Positions 28,245-36,549 of a stretch of DNA of 64,000 bases are shown here, piece by piece. How positions within the stretch are numbered: the first letter of the stretch is position 1; each line of letters opens with the position of its first letter. Below the pieces are notes generated by a model that saw only the letters and a program-made list of their open reading frames with translations, ran no database searches and was not told where the DNA came from. A program made the position numbers and the translations under genes. Location: contig NZ_CP117522.1 in the NCBI RefSeq assembly GCF_031679605.1, forward strand, positions 9,920,001 through 9,984,000, given 5' to 3'. Source of the DNA: Streptomyces luomodiensis (GTDB lineage: Bacteria; Actinomycetota; Actinomycetes; Streptomycetales; Streptomycetaceae).

Positions 28245-29108
28245 ATGGGAATCATTGAGACGCACCGTGAGCTGCTGAGCCGACTGCTGCCCGAAGACGC
28301 GACGGAGCAACTCGACGTGTACGAGGGTCAGTTCCACCGCGTGGTGATCGGCTCCGCCCGGGTGGTGTGCTTCGCCCGCACCGAGGCGGCCGCGGAACGG
28401 CTGCCCGACAGGGCGGCCAAGCTGCAGGCCCTCGCCGGGATCGACCTCGGCTTCCGCACCCCTCAGCCGCTCTCCGAGGGGGGTGCTCACAGCACGGATG
28501 AACCACCGTATCTGGTGCTGAGCCGGATCCCGGGGGCGCCGCTGGAGGAGGGTGCGCTTGAGAGCCCCGAGGTGGCGGAGACGGTGGCCCGGCAGTACGT
28601 CACGCTGCTCTCCGGGCTCGCGGCCGCGGGCAGCGACGAGAAGGTGCGTGCCGCTCTGCCCACGGCTCCCGCGGACGAGTGGCAGCAGTTCGCGGCGGCG
28701 GTGCGCTCCGAACTGTTCCCGCTGATGTCCGCCGACGGCCGGGAGCGTGCCGAGCGCGAGCTCACCGCGCTCGACGCCCTGCCCCATCTCACCTCCGCCG
28801 TGGTCCACGGCGACCTCGGTGGCGAGAACATCCTGTGGGAGACGGTGGACGGCATGCCGCGGCTGAGCGGCGTCATCGACTGGGACGAGGTCAGCATCGG
28901 CGATCCGGCCGAGGACCTGGCTGCCGTCGGAGCCAGCTACGGTCAGGAACTGCTGGACCGGGTGCTCGCCCTGGGCGGCTGGGCCGGCAACGGAACGGCC
29001 CAGCGGATCACGGCGATCCGCGGCACGTTCGCCCTCCAGCAGGCGCTCTACGCACAGCGTGACGAGGACGAGGAGGAGCTCGCCGACGGCCTCGATGGCT
29101 ACCGGTGA
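28245..29108 (+). CDS. vph: Viomycin/tuberactinomycin phosphotransferase (resistance)
   Basis: ATG 28245 gives MGIIETHRELLSRLLP; a TTG 9 nt upstream is possible. The 287-residue protein aligns without gaps, as I recall the sequence, to viomycin phosphotransferase of Streptomyces vinaceus. Shared stretches include EGQFH.VVIGS.RVVCFART, GIDLGFRTPQPLSEGG and the C-terminal ADGL.GYR. The kinase site is intact: catalytic loop HGDLGGEN (188-195) and metal-binding DWDE (212-215). The enzyme inactivates tuberactinomycin peptides with ATP by phosphorylating a hydroxyl group. It is the only whole gene in the cluster remnant, and is flanked by broken vio-like genes. Confidence 0.88.
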   Translation: MGIIETHRELLSRLLPEDATEQLDVYEGQFHRVVIGSARVVCFARTEAAAERLPDRAAKLQALAGIDLGFRTPQPLSEGGAHSTDEPPYLVLSRIPGAPLEEGALESPEVAETVARQYVTLLSGLAAAGSDEKVRAALPTAPADEWQQFAAAVRSELFPLMSADGRERAERELTALDALPHLTSAVVHGDLGGENILWETVDGMPRLSGVIDWDEVSIGDPAEDLAAVGASYGQELLDRVLALGGWAGNGTAQRITAIRGTFALQQALYAQRDEDEEELADGLDGYR

Positions 29109-29445
29109 AATCCGCAGGCTCCGGTCACGGCCCGGGCGGGGGGTCAGGCGCAAGCCTGGCCTCCCCGCGTCGTGACCTGCCGCGTACCAGTGCCGTCCGC
29201 TCTCGGGCGGCGCGGCCGGCGGACCGTGGAAGAGACAACAGCGGAACGAGCGCTCCGGCGGCGCGGGCGAACAGGCTCGGGGGCCGGCCGGGACCGCGTC
29301 CGGGCCTCGGGTCCGCAGCGGGTGAGCATGCAGTCCGGGGCGACGGCCGCGGGGGCTCCGGGCGTACGGCGGGCCATCTCGGCGACCGGCGCGGGCACCG
29401 GATCCGTGCCGAGGACGGTGCCCGCGCCGACCGTGGGGAGCGCGG

Positions 29446-29634
29446 TCATCGGGCGCTGAGCGGACGCAGGTCGGTCCAGACCGCCTCGATGTGGTCCAGA
29501 CACGTCTGTCGCGTACCGATGGTTCCCTCGGCCCGCCAGCCGGCTGGGAGCGGCCGGTCCGCCGGTCAGAGGGAGTACTGCTCCTCGTCGTTCAGGACCA
29601 CCTGGTACGCGGCGTCCGTGGAGGTGTCGTTCAT
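29446..29634 (-). pseudogene. MbtH-like protein with premature stop
   Basis: A strong ribosome site (GGAAGGAG) precedes ATG 29634. The frame reads MNDTSTDAAYQVVLNDEEQY-SL, then TGA at 29566-29568, then PADRPLPAGWRAEGTIGTRQ and CLDHIEAVWTDLRPLSAR up to its natural stop. The stop replaces Trp23 of the invariant SLWP motif, which needs only TGG to TGA. Everything else matches MbtH-like proteins, 62-75-residue chaperones of NRPS adenylation domains. The viomycin cluster encodes such proteins. With the stop it cannot make the conserved tryptophan pair that contacts the NRPS. Confidence 0.85.
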
Positions 29635-29819
29635 CGTGTGGGCTCCTTCCAGAAATGATCAGTGAGTTCCGAGGAGTCGGCAGCGCCGGCGGGTGAGGCA
29701 CGGGGAAGCCTCGGGACCTCGCCCGGCGGGGCGGCACTCGTCCGCCATCGCACGGGCCGTGTCCGCCTCGCAGAGGTCGGTGCCGTACTGCGGGAAGCCG
29801 CGCAGCCGGTCACCGACAC

Positions 29820-30432
29820 GGTCGAGCTCCGCCTCCAGGCCCGCCGTCCACCCAGGCCGCGAACATCGACGCGCGGTCCGGCACCAGGTCGTACACGTGC
29901 AGGGTGTGCACGGCGGGGAAGTAGCGGGTCAGCAGTTCGGCGTGGGTCCGCGCCTGGGCGCCGCAGCCGATGACTGTCACCTCCCGGATGCTCCGGACCG
30001 AGGTGGCGCAGGCTCGCCATGGTGTACGCGCCGGTGCGAAGCGCCGACAGGTAGGCCGCCTCGGCGACGACGGCCGGGCGAGCGGTCTCCGCATCGAACA
30101 GGAAGCTGACGCCTCCCGCGCGGTCCCTGCTCTGGTCGGGGTTGGAGGTGGCGGCGTTGATCAGTTTCATCCCGTACACCGTCGGGTCGGCCGGGTCGGC
30201 CGCGCCGACCGCGCCGAGCATCGCGATGGAACGGCAGTAGCTTCCCTGGGAGTTGGGCCAGGGGAGGTAGCCCTCGGCGGGAAGCGCGGTCCGTCCCGCC
30301 GCGTGGGCGCAGCACGTCCTCCACCACCACCACGGGGTCGATGCCTGCGGCGCAGGCGCGCCCGCCCGATCGGTCGAGGAACAGCAGGTGCTCCGCTCCG
30401 GTCCCAGGATGGGGCACGGCTTGGGAGGTCAT
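29820..30432 (-). pseudogene. Ornithine-cyclodeaminase/SbnB-like (VioK-like) dehydrogenase, frameshifted
   Basis: Pieces in order on the minus strand match the family. They are HLLFLDRSGGRACAAGIDPV at the start, then in a second frame SIAMLGAVGAADPADPTVYG and KLINAATSNPDQSRDRAG, with ARPAVVAEAAYLSALRTGAY. In a third frame the NAD-binding EVTVIGCGAQARTHAELL follows. At least two frameshifts break the gene. SbnB and VioK act with a cysteine-synthase-like partner to make 2,3-diaminopropionate for peptide antibiotics or siderophores. The sequence from about 29640 to 29820 is decayed further, with no certain family. Confidence 0.75.
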
Positions 30433-30485
30433 GTCGGCTGGGTGTCCTCTCACTGTCCGGAAGGCGGCGGTCGGTCGCTGACGGA

Positions 30486-31122
30486 TCAGGCGTCGGCGCG
30501 CGGATGGCCCACGATCAGATGCAGCAACGCCTCGTCCGCACCGCCGGCCAGGCCGTAGGCACGGGCGTCGCGGTAGGCGCGCTCCACCGGACCGCCGTCG
30601 AGATACCCCGCCCCGCCGTGCAGCTGGAGCAGGAGGTCGGCGGTCTCGCGCTGCAGCCGGCTGGCGCGCAGTTTGGCGATGCTCGCCTGCCGCAGAGCGG
30701 CGGCTTCTTCGTCGAGCAGATCGAAGACTGCGCCGGTGTACTGCTCGACCAGCGCCAGTTCGGCGTCGAGTTCGGCCAGCCTGAAGGCGGTCGCCTGGTG
30801 CTGGAGCAACGGTCTGCCCAGCACGATCCGGCCCCTCGCATAGGTGGTGGCCTCGTCGAGCATCGTCTTGACGCTCGCCGCGCAGACCGCGGCGAGGAAG
30901 GCCCGCTCACGGGTGAAGACGCGGGTCAGCGCCTCGTAGCCGGAGCCGGACTTGCCCAGCAGGTTCTCCTCCGGCACCAGCACGTCGGTGAAAGTCAGCC
31001 GCCCATGGTCGCAGGCACGGTTGCCGAGTTTGCCGGTGTGCCGTTCTCTGCGGACACCGGGCAGATCCGTGGGGACCAGCAGCAGGGCCAGCGAGCCCAG
31101 TCTGCCCGCATGCCGTGGCGTG
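30486..31122 (-). pseudogene. Acyl-CoA dehydrogenase-like (VioJ-like), C-terminal part
   Basis: Readable protein begins near 31122 with RHAGRLGSLALLLVPTDLPG and continues in one frame through FTDVLVPEENLLGKSGSGYE. It then runs through the C-terminal helical domain (RERAFLAAVCAASVKTMLDE, LQLHGGAGYLDGGPVERAYR) to its stop. The N-terminal half is cut off by transposon-associated sequence. An internal ATG at 30983 could still give a 165-residue product, but it would lack the FAD domain. VioJ in viomycin synthesis is an acyl-CoA-dehydrogenase homologue that desaturates the ureidoalanine residue. Confidence 0.7.
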
Positions 31123-31135
31123 TCGTCCGTACCGG

Positions 31136-31345
31136 CGGGTGGTGTTGAACTTCCCCCACAACCCCAGTGGCGCCTGCGTCCTATGCCTCGCGCTGGACCT
31201 GCCCTTGATGCCCAAGCACGTCGAAGGCACCCGCGCGAAACTCAAACGCCTGGTCATCCTCGGATTCCTCGACGAGACCGAACCCGGACTGTTCGCACAG
31301 CCCGGCCCTCAGGCCCCGACAGCCCTCGCCGACCAGCAACCCTGA
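31136..31345 (+). mobile_element. Fragment of an IS-associated accessory ORF
   Basis: ALDLPLMPKHVEGTRAKLKR followed by LVILGFLDETEPGLFAQPGP parallels the C-terminal winged-helix-like tail of the accessory proteins at 44.9-45.9 kb (VPAKVEGVRSKAKRLAARGW..PGLFSVP). It ends at TGA 31343-31345. It abuts the truncated acyl-CoA dehydrogenase gene and probably marks a lost insertion. Confidence 0.5.
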
Positions 31346-31408
31346 TCCAGACCAACGGGCAAAACGCTAGAAGACTCGCTTATTGCCCGCTGAGCTCGCG
31401 CGTTGGCG

Positions 31409-32572
31409 TCAGGAACGAAGGGTGCGCAGGCCGGTGCGGATTTCGCTGACAAGGATCTCAGGCTGTTCCAAGGCCGCGAAGTGCCCGCCCTTGTCGGCCT
31501 CGCCGTAGTGGATCAGATTGCTGTAGGTGTCTTCGATCCAGCTACGTGGCACGCGTGGGATGTCCCTCGGGAAGACGGTCACCGCGACCGGAAGCGTCAC
31601 CTTCGGGCCGGCGAAAGTGAGCGATTTGTTCTCCCAGTAGATGCGGCCGGACGACGCTGCGCTGTTGGTGAACCAGTAGAGGGATATCACGTCGAGCATG
31701 TCGTCGATGCTGAGAGCGTCCTCGGCGAGCCCGTGGTTGTCGGTCTTGGACTGGAACTTCTCGTAGATCCAGGCGGCCTGGCCGGCGGGAGAGTCCGCCA
31801 GGGCGAATCCGACAGTCTCCGGCTTCGTGCCCTGAAGGTGGTTCGACCCGCCGAGATCACCGGTGTAGAAGGCGAGGGTCTCCACAGCGTAGCGCTGCTC
31901 GGGCGACAAGGTGTCGGGTATCTGTGCGGGAAAGGCGTACTGGGTGTTCAGATGAATTCCGAGAAGCCCCTCAGGTTGCATGGCCCCGAGAGCGGTGGTG
32001 ACGACGGCACCCCAATCGCCGCCTTGCGCGGCCCATCTCGTGTAGCCGAGACGCTTCATCAGCTCCACCCATGCGCTTGCGATGCGCGATACAGTCCACC
32101 CGGTCTGCGTGGGCTTCTGGGAGAACCCGAACCCGGGGAGCGACGGGACGACGACGTCGAATGAATCGGCGGCGTCTCCTCCGAACGAAACCGGATCGGT
32201 CAGCGGGCCGATCAGCTTCAGGAACTCGACGATCGAGCCCGGCCATCCATGCGTGAGTATCAGCGGCATCGCGTTGGGATTCTTGGACCTGACGTGGATG
32301 AAGTGGATGTCCAGCCCATCAATCTCGGTCAGGAATTGGGGGAAGCGATTGAACTCGGACTCGAAGCGCCGCCAGTCGTAGCCGCGCTCCCAGTAGTCGA
32401 CCAGAGATCTGGCGTTCTCTACGCGAACCCCTTGCGACCAGTCGCCCACCGTTTCCGGATCCGGCCATCGAGTTCTGGCCAGTCGCTGCTTGACGTCGTC
32501 GATCTCCGATTCCGAGATCGAGACGGTGAACGGGCGGACGAGGGTCGAGGTAGGCGGCGTCGGTGCGGTCAT
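31409..32572 (-). CDS. Epoxide hydrolase (alpha/beta hydrolase with EHN domain)
   Basis: ATG 32572 follows AGAAGAAGG. The 387-residue product begins with the epoxide-hydrolase N-terminal domain (DDVKQRLARTRWPDPETVGD, YDWRRFESEFNRFPQF). The alpha/beta core follows: oxyanion motif HGWPGS, nucleophile Asp in GGDWGA and a C-terminal GGHFAALEQPE with the catalytic His. These cytosolic enzymes open epoxides to diols, in xenobiotic breakdown or secondary metabolism. It is divergent from a TetR gene, with two palindromic operators in the 102-bp gap, so it is probably induced by substrate. Confidence 0.9.
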   Translation of the reverse strand: MTAPTPPTSTLVRPFTVSISESEIDDVKQRLARTRWPDPETVGDWSQGVRVENARSLVDYWERGYDWRRFESEFNRFPQFLTEIDGLDIHFIHVRSKNPNAMPLILTHGWPGSIVEFLKLIGPLTDPVSFGGDAADSFDVVVPSLPGFGFSQKPTQTGWTVSRIASAWVELMKRLGYTRWAAQGGDWGAVVTTALGAMQPEGLLGIHLNTQYAFPAQIPDTLSPEQRYAVETLAFYTGDLGGSNHLQGTKPETVGFALADSPAGQAAWIYEKFQSKTDNHGLAEDALSIDDMLDVISLYWFTNSAASSGRIYWENKSLTFAGPKVTLPVAVTVFPRDIPRVPRSWIEDTYSNLIHYGEADKGGHFAALEQPEILVSEIRTGLRTLRS

Positions 32573-32620
32573 TGCCTTCTTCTCTTCTCTTGAGCTTCGA
32601 AGCACAGCGCGACTCTCCGC

Positions 32621-32636
32621 TGCACACTGGTGTGCA
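32621..32636. promoter_or_regulatory. TetR operator 1
   Basis: TGCACACTGGTGTGCA has perfect 7-bp arms around a 2-bp centre. It lies about 50 nt upstream of the epoxide hydrolase start, and its centre is 27 bp from that of the second site. Confidence 0.7.
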
Positions 32637-32647
32637 GTCAGCCTCAC

Positions 32648-32663
32648 TGTACACCGGTGTGCA
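32648..32663. promoter_or_regulatory. TetR operator 2
   Basis: TGTACACCGGTGTGCA repeats operator 1 with one arm mismatch. A further half site (CTGGTGTC) follows at about 32668. It lies immediately upstream of the TetR start, as expected for autorepression. Confidence 0.7.
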
Positions 32664-32674
32664 ATACTGGTGTC

Positions 32675-33274
32675 GTGTCCACCGAGTCCTCCCGTGTGCG
32701 CTCGATGAGCGAGACACGCGATCGCATCCTCGACGTCGCCCTCGATGTGCTGGGAGAGAATCCCGACGCCGGAATGGGAGACATCGCCTCCGCTGCCGGC
32801 GTCGTCCGTCGCACGGTCTATGACCACTTCCCCTCGCGCCTCGACCTGGTTCGGACACTCACGGAACGGGCCGTCACCGAGGTGACAGCCGTGCTCACCG
32901 AAGTCAACGCCTCCGGCGCGGAAGCGGACGCGACGTGGGTCGAATTCATCGCCCGCGTCTGGCCGGTGACGCACCGGTATCGAGTGCTGTTGGCGCTGCG
33001 CCGTGGCGAGTACGGCGAGGCGATCCACGGCCTGCTCGGGCCAGTCGATGATCTCCTCGCCGACCTCGTGAAACGGGGCCAGGACGGCGACGTGTTCGCA
33101 CAGCACCTGCCGGCGGGCGTTCTGAGCCAGGTTGCCTACGGCGTCGTGTTCGCCATCGCGGACAGCGACCTGTCGAACGGGACCCTTGGCGCCCGAGCAG
33201 CGACGATCACGAGCCTGCTGATGCTGGGAGTTCCCGAGACGCGCGCAATTGCTCTCGTGGGCGACCAGCCCTGA
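32675..33274 (+). CDS. TetR family regulator of the epoxide hydrolase
   Basis: The GTG at 32675 gives 199 residues; ATG 32705 (MSETRDRILDVAL) is equally plausible since neither has a clear ribosome site. The helix-turn-helix is GDIASAAGVVRRTVYDHFPSRLDLV, about residues 40-64 from the GTG. The rest is a helical ligand domain (VEFIARVWPVTHRYRVLLAL, GVLSQVAYGVVFAIADSDLS). Two palindromes overlap the divergent promoter region, so it probably represses itself and the hydrolase. Confidence 0.85.
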   Translation: MSTESSRVRSMSETRDRILDVALDVLGENPDAGMGDIASAAGVVRRTVYDHFPSRLDLVRTLTERAVTEVTAVLTEVNASGAEADATWVEFIARVWPVTHRYRVLLALRRGEYGEAIHGLLGPVDDLLADLVKRGQDGDVFAQHLPAGVLSQVAYGVVFAIADSDLSNGTLGARAATITSLLMLGVPETRAIALVGDQP

Positions 33275-33389
33275 CCCGCAGCACTCGAGCGGAGCCGCGG
33301 ATCGTCCTGCTCCGGACACGACATCGTCACCGCACCCCGCTTAGTATCCGGTGAGAACAGTGTGATCGCGACGATGTCGACGGGTCTCC

Positions 33390-34333
33390 AGGGCGTGTAT
33401 CGAATGTACTGGTCACAGCCACTCGTTGATGGCCGCTACGAGGACAGTTGCCTCGTAGCGGACCGCGAGCTTGTCGTATCTCGTGGCTACGGCGCGGTGC
33501 CTTTTGAGACGATTGATGCCGCATTCGACCGCGTGCCGGGCCTTGTAGTCCTCGGCGTCGAATCGCGGCGGCCGACCGCCGCGAGAGCCGAGCTTCTTGC
33601 GGTTGCGTGCTTGGTCGGCCTTGTCCGGGATGGTGCAGCGGATCCCGCGTCGCCGCAGGTAGGCACGGTTCTTGCGGGAGGCGTACGCCTTGTCGGCGCG
33701 GACCGGACGGGGCCGGGTGCGCGGACGGCCAGCCCCCTGGCGGGTGACGCGGACCTTCTTCAGGACGGGCTCGAACTGCGGGGAATCGCCCCGCTGTCCG
33801 GCGGTGATCACAATCGCCATAGGCTTCTGGCCCTGCTCGACGGTCAGGTGCAGCTTGGTGGTCAGGCCGCCGCGCGAGCGCCCGAGGCTATGGTCATCCG
33901 GCTCGACGGTGATGCCGCCGGGCGGCTCTTTCTGCAGCTCCCCTTTTTCCTCGCCCCGGCGGCGTGCTGGTGGGCCCGGCACACGGTGGAGTCGATGTTG
34001 AGGTCCCAGGTGATGAGCTGCCTGGCGTCGGCCTGGGCCCGCAGTTCGGCGAAGATCCGCTGCCAGGCGCCGTCCCGCTGCCAGCGGCGGAACAGGTCGT
34101 ACACCCGGGCCCATGGTCCGTACCGCTCCGGCACGGCCCGCCACGGGACGCCGGTGCGGGTGCGGAGCCGTATGCCGTCGATCAGTTGCTGCCTGGTCCA
34201 TATCGGGGGCCGCCCTGACTTCTTGCCCCTGGACAACAGCGGCTCCAAGCGGGCCCACTGCGCACCCGTCAGTTCTCCACGTGCCACAGATCAAGATCAT
34301 CTCACCTTGAGATCCACTTCCTATGCACGCCCT
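33390..34333. mobile_element. IS5 family element, copy 1
   Basis: Imperfect terminal repeats start AGGGCGTGTAT on the left and AGGGCGTGCAT on the right (read inward), enclosing one two-frame transposase gene. The length, about 944 bp, equals that of the copy at 53.0-54.0 kb. The right end is followed by TA; a matching TA on the left is not clear. The right end supplies the stop codon of the neighbouring acetyltransferase gene. Confidence 0.8.
33413..34287 (-). CDS. IS5 family transposase in two frames (copy 1)
   Basis: Frame one starts at GTG 34287 ([40 protein letters not shown]) and carries the first Asp in [20 protein letters not shown]. Frame two takes over at [10 protein letters not shown] and supplies [31 protein letters not shown] with the second Asp, and [20 protein letters not shown] with Glu. 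The change falls at GAAAAAGGGG, a slippery run. The same arrangement in copy 2 suggests programmed ribosomal frameshifting, a known way to make IS5-group transposases, so the gene is probably functional. Confidence 0.8.
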
Positions 34334-34802
34334 ACGTAAGCTCCAGTTCGCCGACACGCTGGTCGCCACTCATCTCTCCGGTCAGTCGGAATCCAAGTCC
34401 GAGGTAGAAGGCTTCGGGGCCGTCGCTGCCGGGATGCCAGCAGGCGGTTAGGCAAGTGCCGCCACGGCGGCGGATCTCGCTGGCCACTGCCTGGACCGCG
34501 AAGCGGCCATAGCCGCGGCCTTGCTCCCCAGCGGCGATGTTCAGACGCCACAGCCCCGAGCGGATGTCGGTGCCGGTTCCGTCGCCGGCGAAGTCGATGT
34601 CGAAGAAGGCCATCAGGAAGCCGACAACTCGGTCGTCGTCGAGGATGAGCCGGGGCCAGGCGACGCCGGGATACACGTACGCCTCGGCGAGGGACTTGAC
34701 GACCGGAGCGACCAGGTGGTCTTGGTCGGGACGTACCTTCAGGGCGATCGCGGCGTCGAAGTTGCCGGGAGTGATCTTCTCCAAGCGGGGCGTGGTCACC
34801 AT
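34332..34802 (-). CDS. GNAT family N-acetyltransferase (BltD-like)
   Basis: The 156-residue protein starts [20 protein letters not shown] and carries [20 protein letters not shown] (acetyl-CoA loop EQGRGYG) and a C-terminal [13 protein letters not shown]. These resemble spermidine/diamine acetyltransferases such as BltD. Its TAG stop lies inside the right end of the IS5 element at 33.4-34.3 kb. The original C-terminus may thus have been altered slightly. A second, isolated IS5 right end lies 100 nt upstream of its start. Confidence 0.8.
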   Translation of the reverse strand: MVTTPRLEKITPGNFDAAIALKVRPDQDHLVAPVVKSLAEAYVYPGVAWPRLILDDDRVVGFLMAFFDIDFAGDGTGTDIRSGLWRLNIAAGEQGRGYGRFAVQAVASEIRRRGGTCLTACWHPGSDGPEAFYLGLGFRLTGEMSGDQRVGELELT

Positions 34803-34899
34803 GCGGGAAGCCTAAAGACGCAGTCCAGAAGGGCACACGCATTTTCGGCACCTGAGCAGGGAGCACAGCCAATCCGGCGTGCGATCGGGCAGGCACGGG

Positions 34900-34951
34900 G
34901 ATCAGGCTTTGATCCATCTCACGACCGAGATCCACTTTCGACACACGCCCT
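34900..34951 (-). mobile_element. Isolated IS5 right-end remnant
   Basis: ATCTCACGACC then GAGATCCACTTTCGACACACG and CCCTA closely matches the right ends of the two complete IS5 copies (GAGATCCACTTCCTATGCACGCCCTA and AGATCCACTTCTGAAAAACGCCCTA). No transposase is attached. It is a solo end left by deletion. Confidence 0.7.
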
Positions 34952-35131
34952 AGTCGAGGGTGTCTGCCGAGCAGGCTGCGCAGTTGGCGTGCTTCCGTCT
35001 CATCGAGGTCGGTCAGCAGTTGGGCTTGCGCCTCGCCGAGGTGCTTCCGGGCTTGGGGGTGGGCGGTGGCGCCGTACGCATGACAGCTCGCGGCGACGGC
35101 GGGCAGTCGCGTCAGGCGAGCGGGTCGGCGT
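34952..35131 (-). pseudogene. Possible MarR-type regulator C-terminal fragment
   Basis: Minus-strand sequence ARKHLGEAQAQLLTDLDETE then ARQLRSLLGRH resembles the dimerisation helices at the end of MarR regulators. It is cut by the IS5 end on the right-reading side and has no helix-turn-helix. Identification rests on about 30 residues. Confidence 0.4.
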
Positions 35132-35725
35132 TCAGCGCGTGGGCGCAGCTGGCGGCGTCTTACGAAGCCCGGCTGCGGCTCGGGCCAGGGCGGTGAGGGG
35201 CGATGAGTGGTGGCCAGCTGGCCATGCGAGCACGGTCGTGATGTCCGGGGCGTCGACGACGGGCACCGCGACATGGTCGGGCCACTGCCAGGCGCGGCTC
35301 GAGGCAGGGATCACGAGTAGGGTCTTGCCGAGCGCGACGAGCTGAGCGAGCTGTGACTGGGTGTGCACCTCTGGCCCGGGACCGTCGGGGTAGGAGCCGT
35401 CGAGCCGGGGCCATCGGGCGATGGGAAGGTCCGGCACGTTGCCGACGTCCGCGAGGGTGAGCTGGGGACGTGCGGCGAGCGGGTGTCCCGATGGGAGGAG
35501 GGCGACTTGGCCTTCGGTGCAGAGGTCTTCGGTACCGAACCCGGCCAGGTCGTCGACCGGCCGGTGCATGAGGGCCACATCCGCGCGCCCGGTGCGCAGG
35601 AACTGTGCTTGCTCACCGACCTCGCAAAGGACGACTTCGACCGGTGCCGTGCCAGCCTCGGCTGCCGAGGCGAGGAGCCGCTGCAGCAGCTCGTGTGACG
35701 CACCGGCTTTCGTCACCAGTGACGC
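35132..35725 (-). pseudogene. LysR family regulator, effector-domain remnant fused to hydrolase sequence
   Basis: The last 190 or so residues of the frame are a LysR substrate-binding domain (PVEVVLCEVGEQAQFLRTGR, ADVALMHRPVDDLAGFGTED, QVALLPSGHPLAARPQLTLA, LVALGKTLLVIPASS). The N-terminal helix-turn-helix is absent. The frame reads on without a stop from the broken hydrolase upstream. It could therefore give a chimeric protein, but not a working regulator. Confidence 0.7.
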
Positions 35726-36400
35726 GACGGCGCCTCGGTAGGAGGCGAGGAAAGCGCGGAGGCCACCGTCGACGGCGACGGCCGCTGCGTAGTGGTCGAG
35801 CTCGGCGTCGTCGAACGTGTCGGGAGAGAGGGCCTTCACCTTCAGGAACCAGCCGACGTATTCCCGTTCGCGACCAGCGAGCAGCGTCTCGGGCAGGTCG
35901 GGCACAGTGTGGAACGCGAAATGCCAGGTCTTCCACGCCCGATCCGGGTCGGTGAATCGCTTCCGGGAGAGTGATGCCGGGAATTCCGGCGTCGAGCAGA
36001 GCAACCCCGCGAAGCTGGCTCTCGAAGTTGAGGGCGGGGGAGAAGGCGACCCAGGCGCCAATGTCGTGGGCGACCAGCCAGTAAGTCGACGCTCCGAGTG
36101 CCTTCACGGCGGCGTGGACGTGCGCGGCGACCGTGTGCGTGTCATAGCTACGCTTCGGACGCTCGGAGTGGCCCTGCCCCGGCAAGTCGATCGCGATGAC
36201 GTGGAACCGGCCGGCGAGGCTGGGCATCACCCTTCGTCAAGCCCACCAGGTTTGCGAAAAATCCGGCGAGCAGGACAACAGCCGGACCGGTCGGCTGGCC
36301 GCCTTCGACGGCATGAAGACGGACGCCGTCCGCGTCGACAAAGCGGTGAGTGAATCCGGCCAGGTCGTGCAGGGGCAGGTCGGGGGGACAGGGTTACTTC
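35726..36400 (-). pseudogene. Alpha/beta hydrolase (epoxide-hydrolase-like), decayed
   Basis: Segments in order are GFTHRFVDADGVRLHAVEGG near 36370, PAVVLLAG near 36260, then in another frame SQTWWA, a TGA at 36237-36239 where Trp is expected, and MPSLAGRFHVIAIDLPGQGH. VAHDIGAWVAFSPALNFESQ includes the nucleophile Asp region. After a further shift near 35960 come DRAWKTWHFAFHTVPDLPET and EREYVGWFLKVKALSPDTFD. Two frameshifts and one nonsense change are present. The protein then fuses with the LysR remnant. Confidence 0.75.
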
Positions 36401-36549
36401 CGGAGGCATGCCCAGCGCCGGTCACAGGGTCAGTCACGGCATCCTCCATCGGTGTGAGGTGTGCTGGTTCGGCGCTTCGCCCGAGGGGGAGGCCCACGCG
36501 CGCGGTGCAGATGACGAGAGCAGTCAGCGAGGTGCTCGAAATCCGGGCC

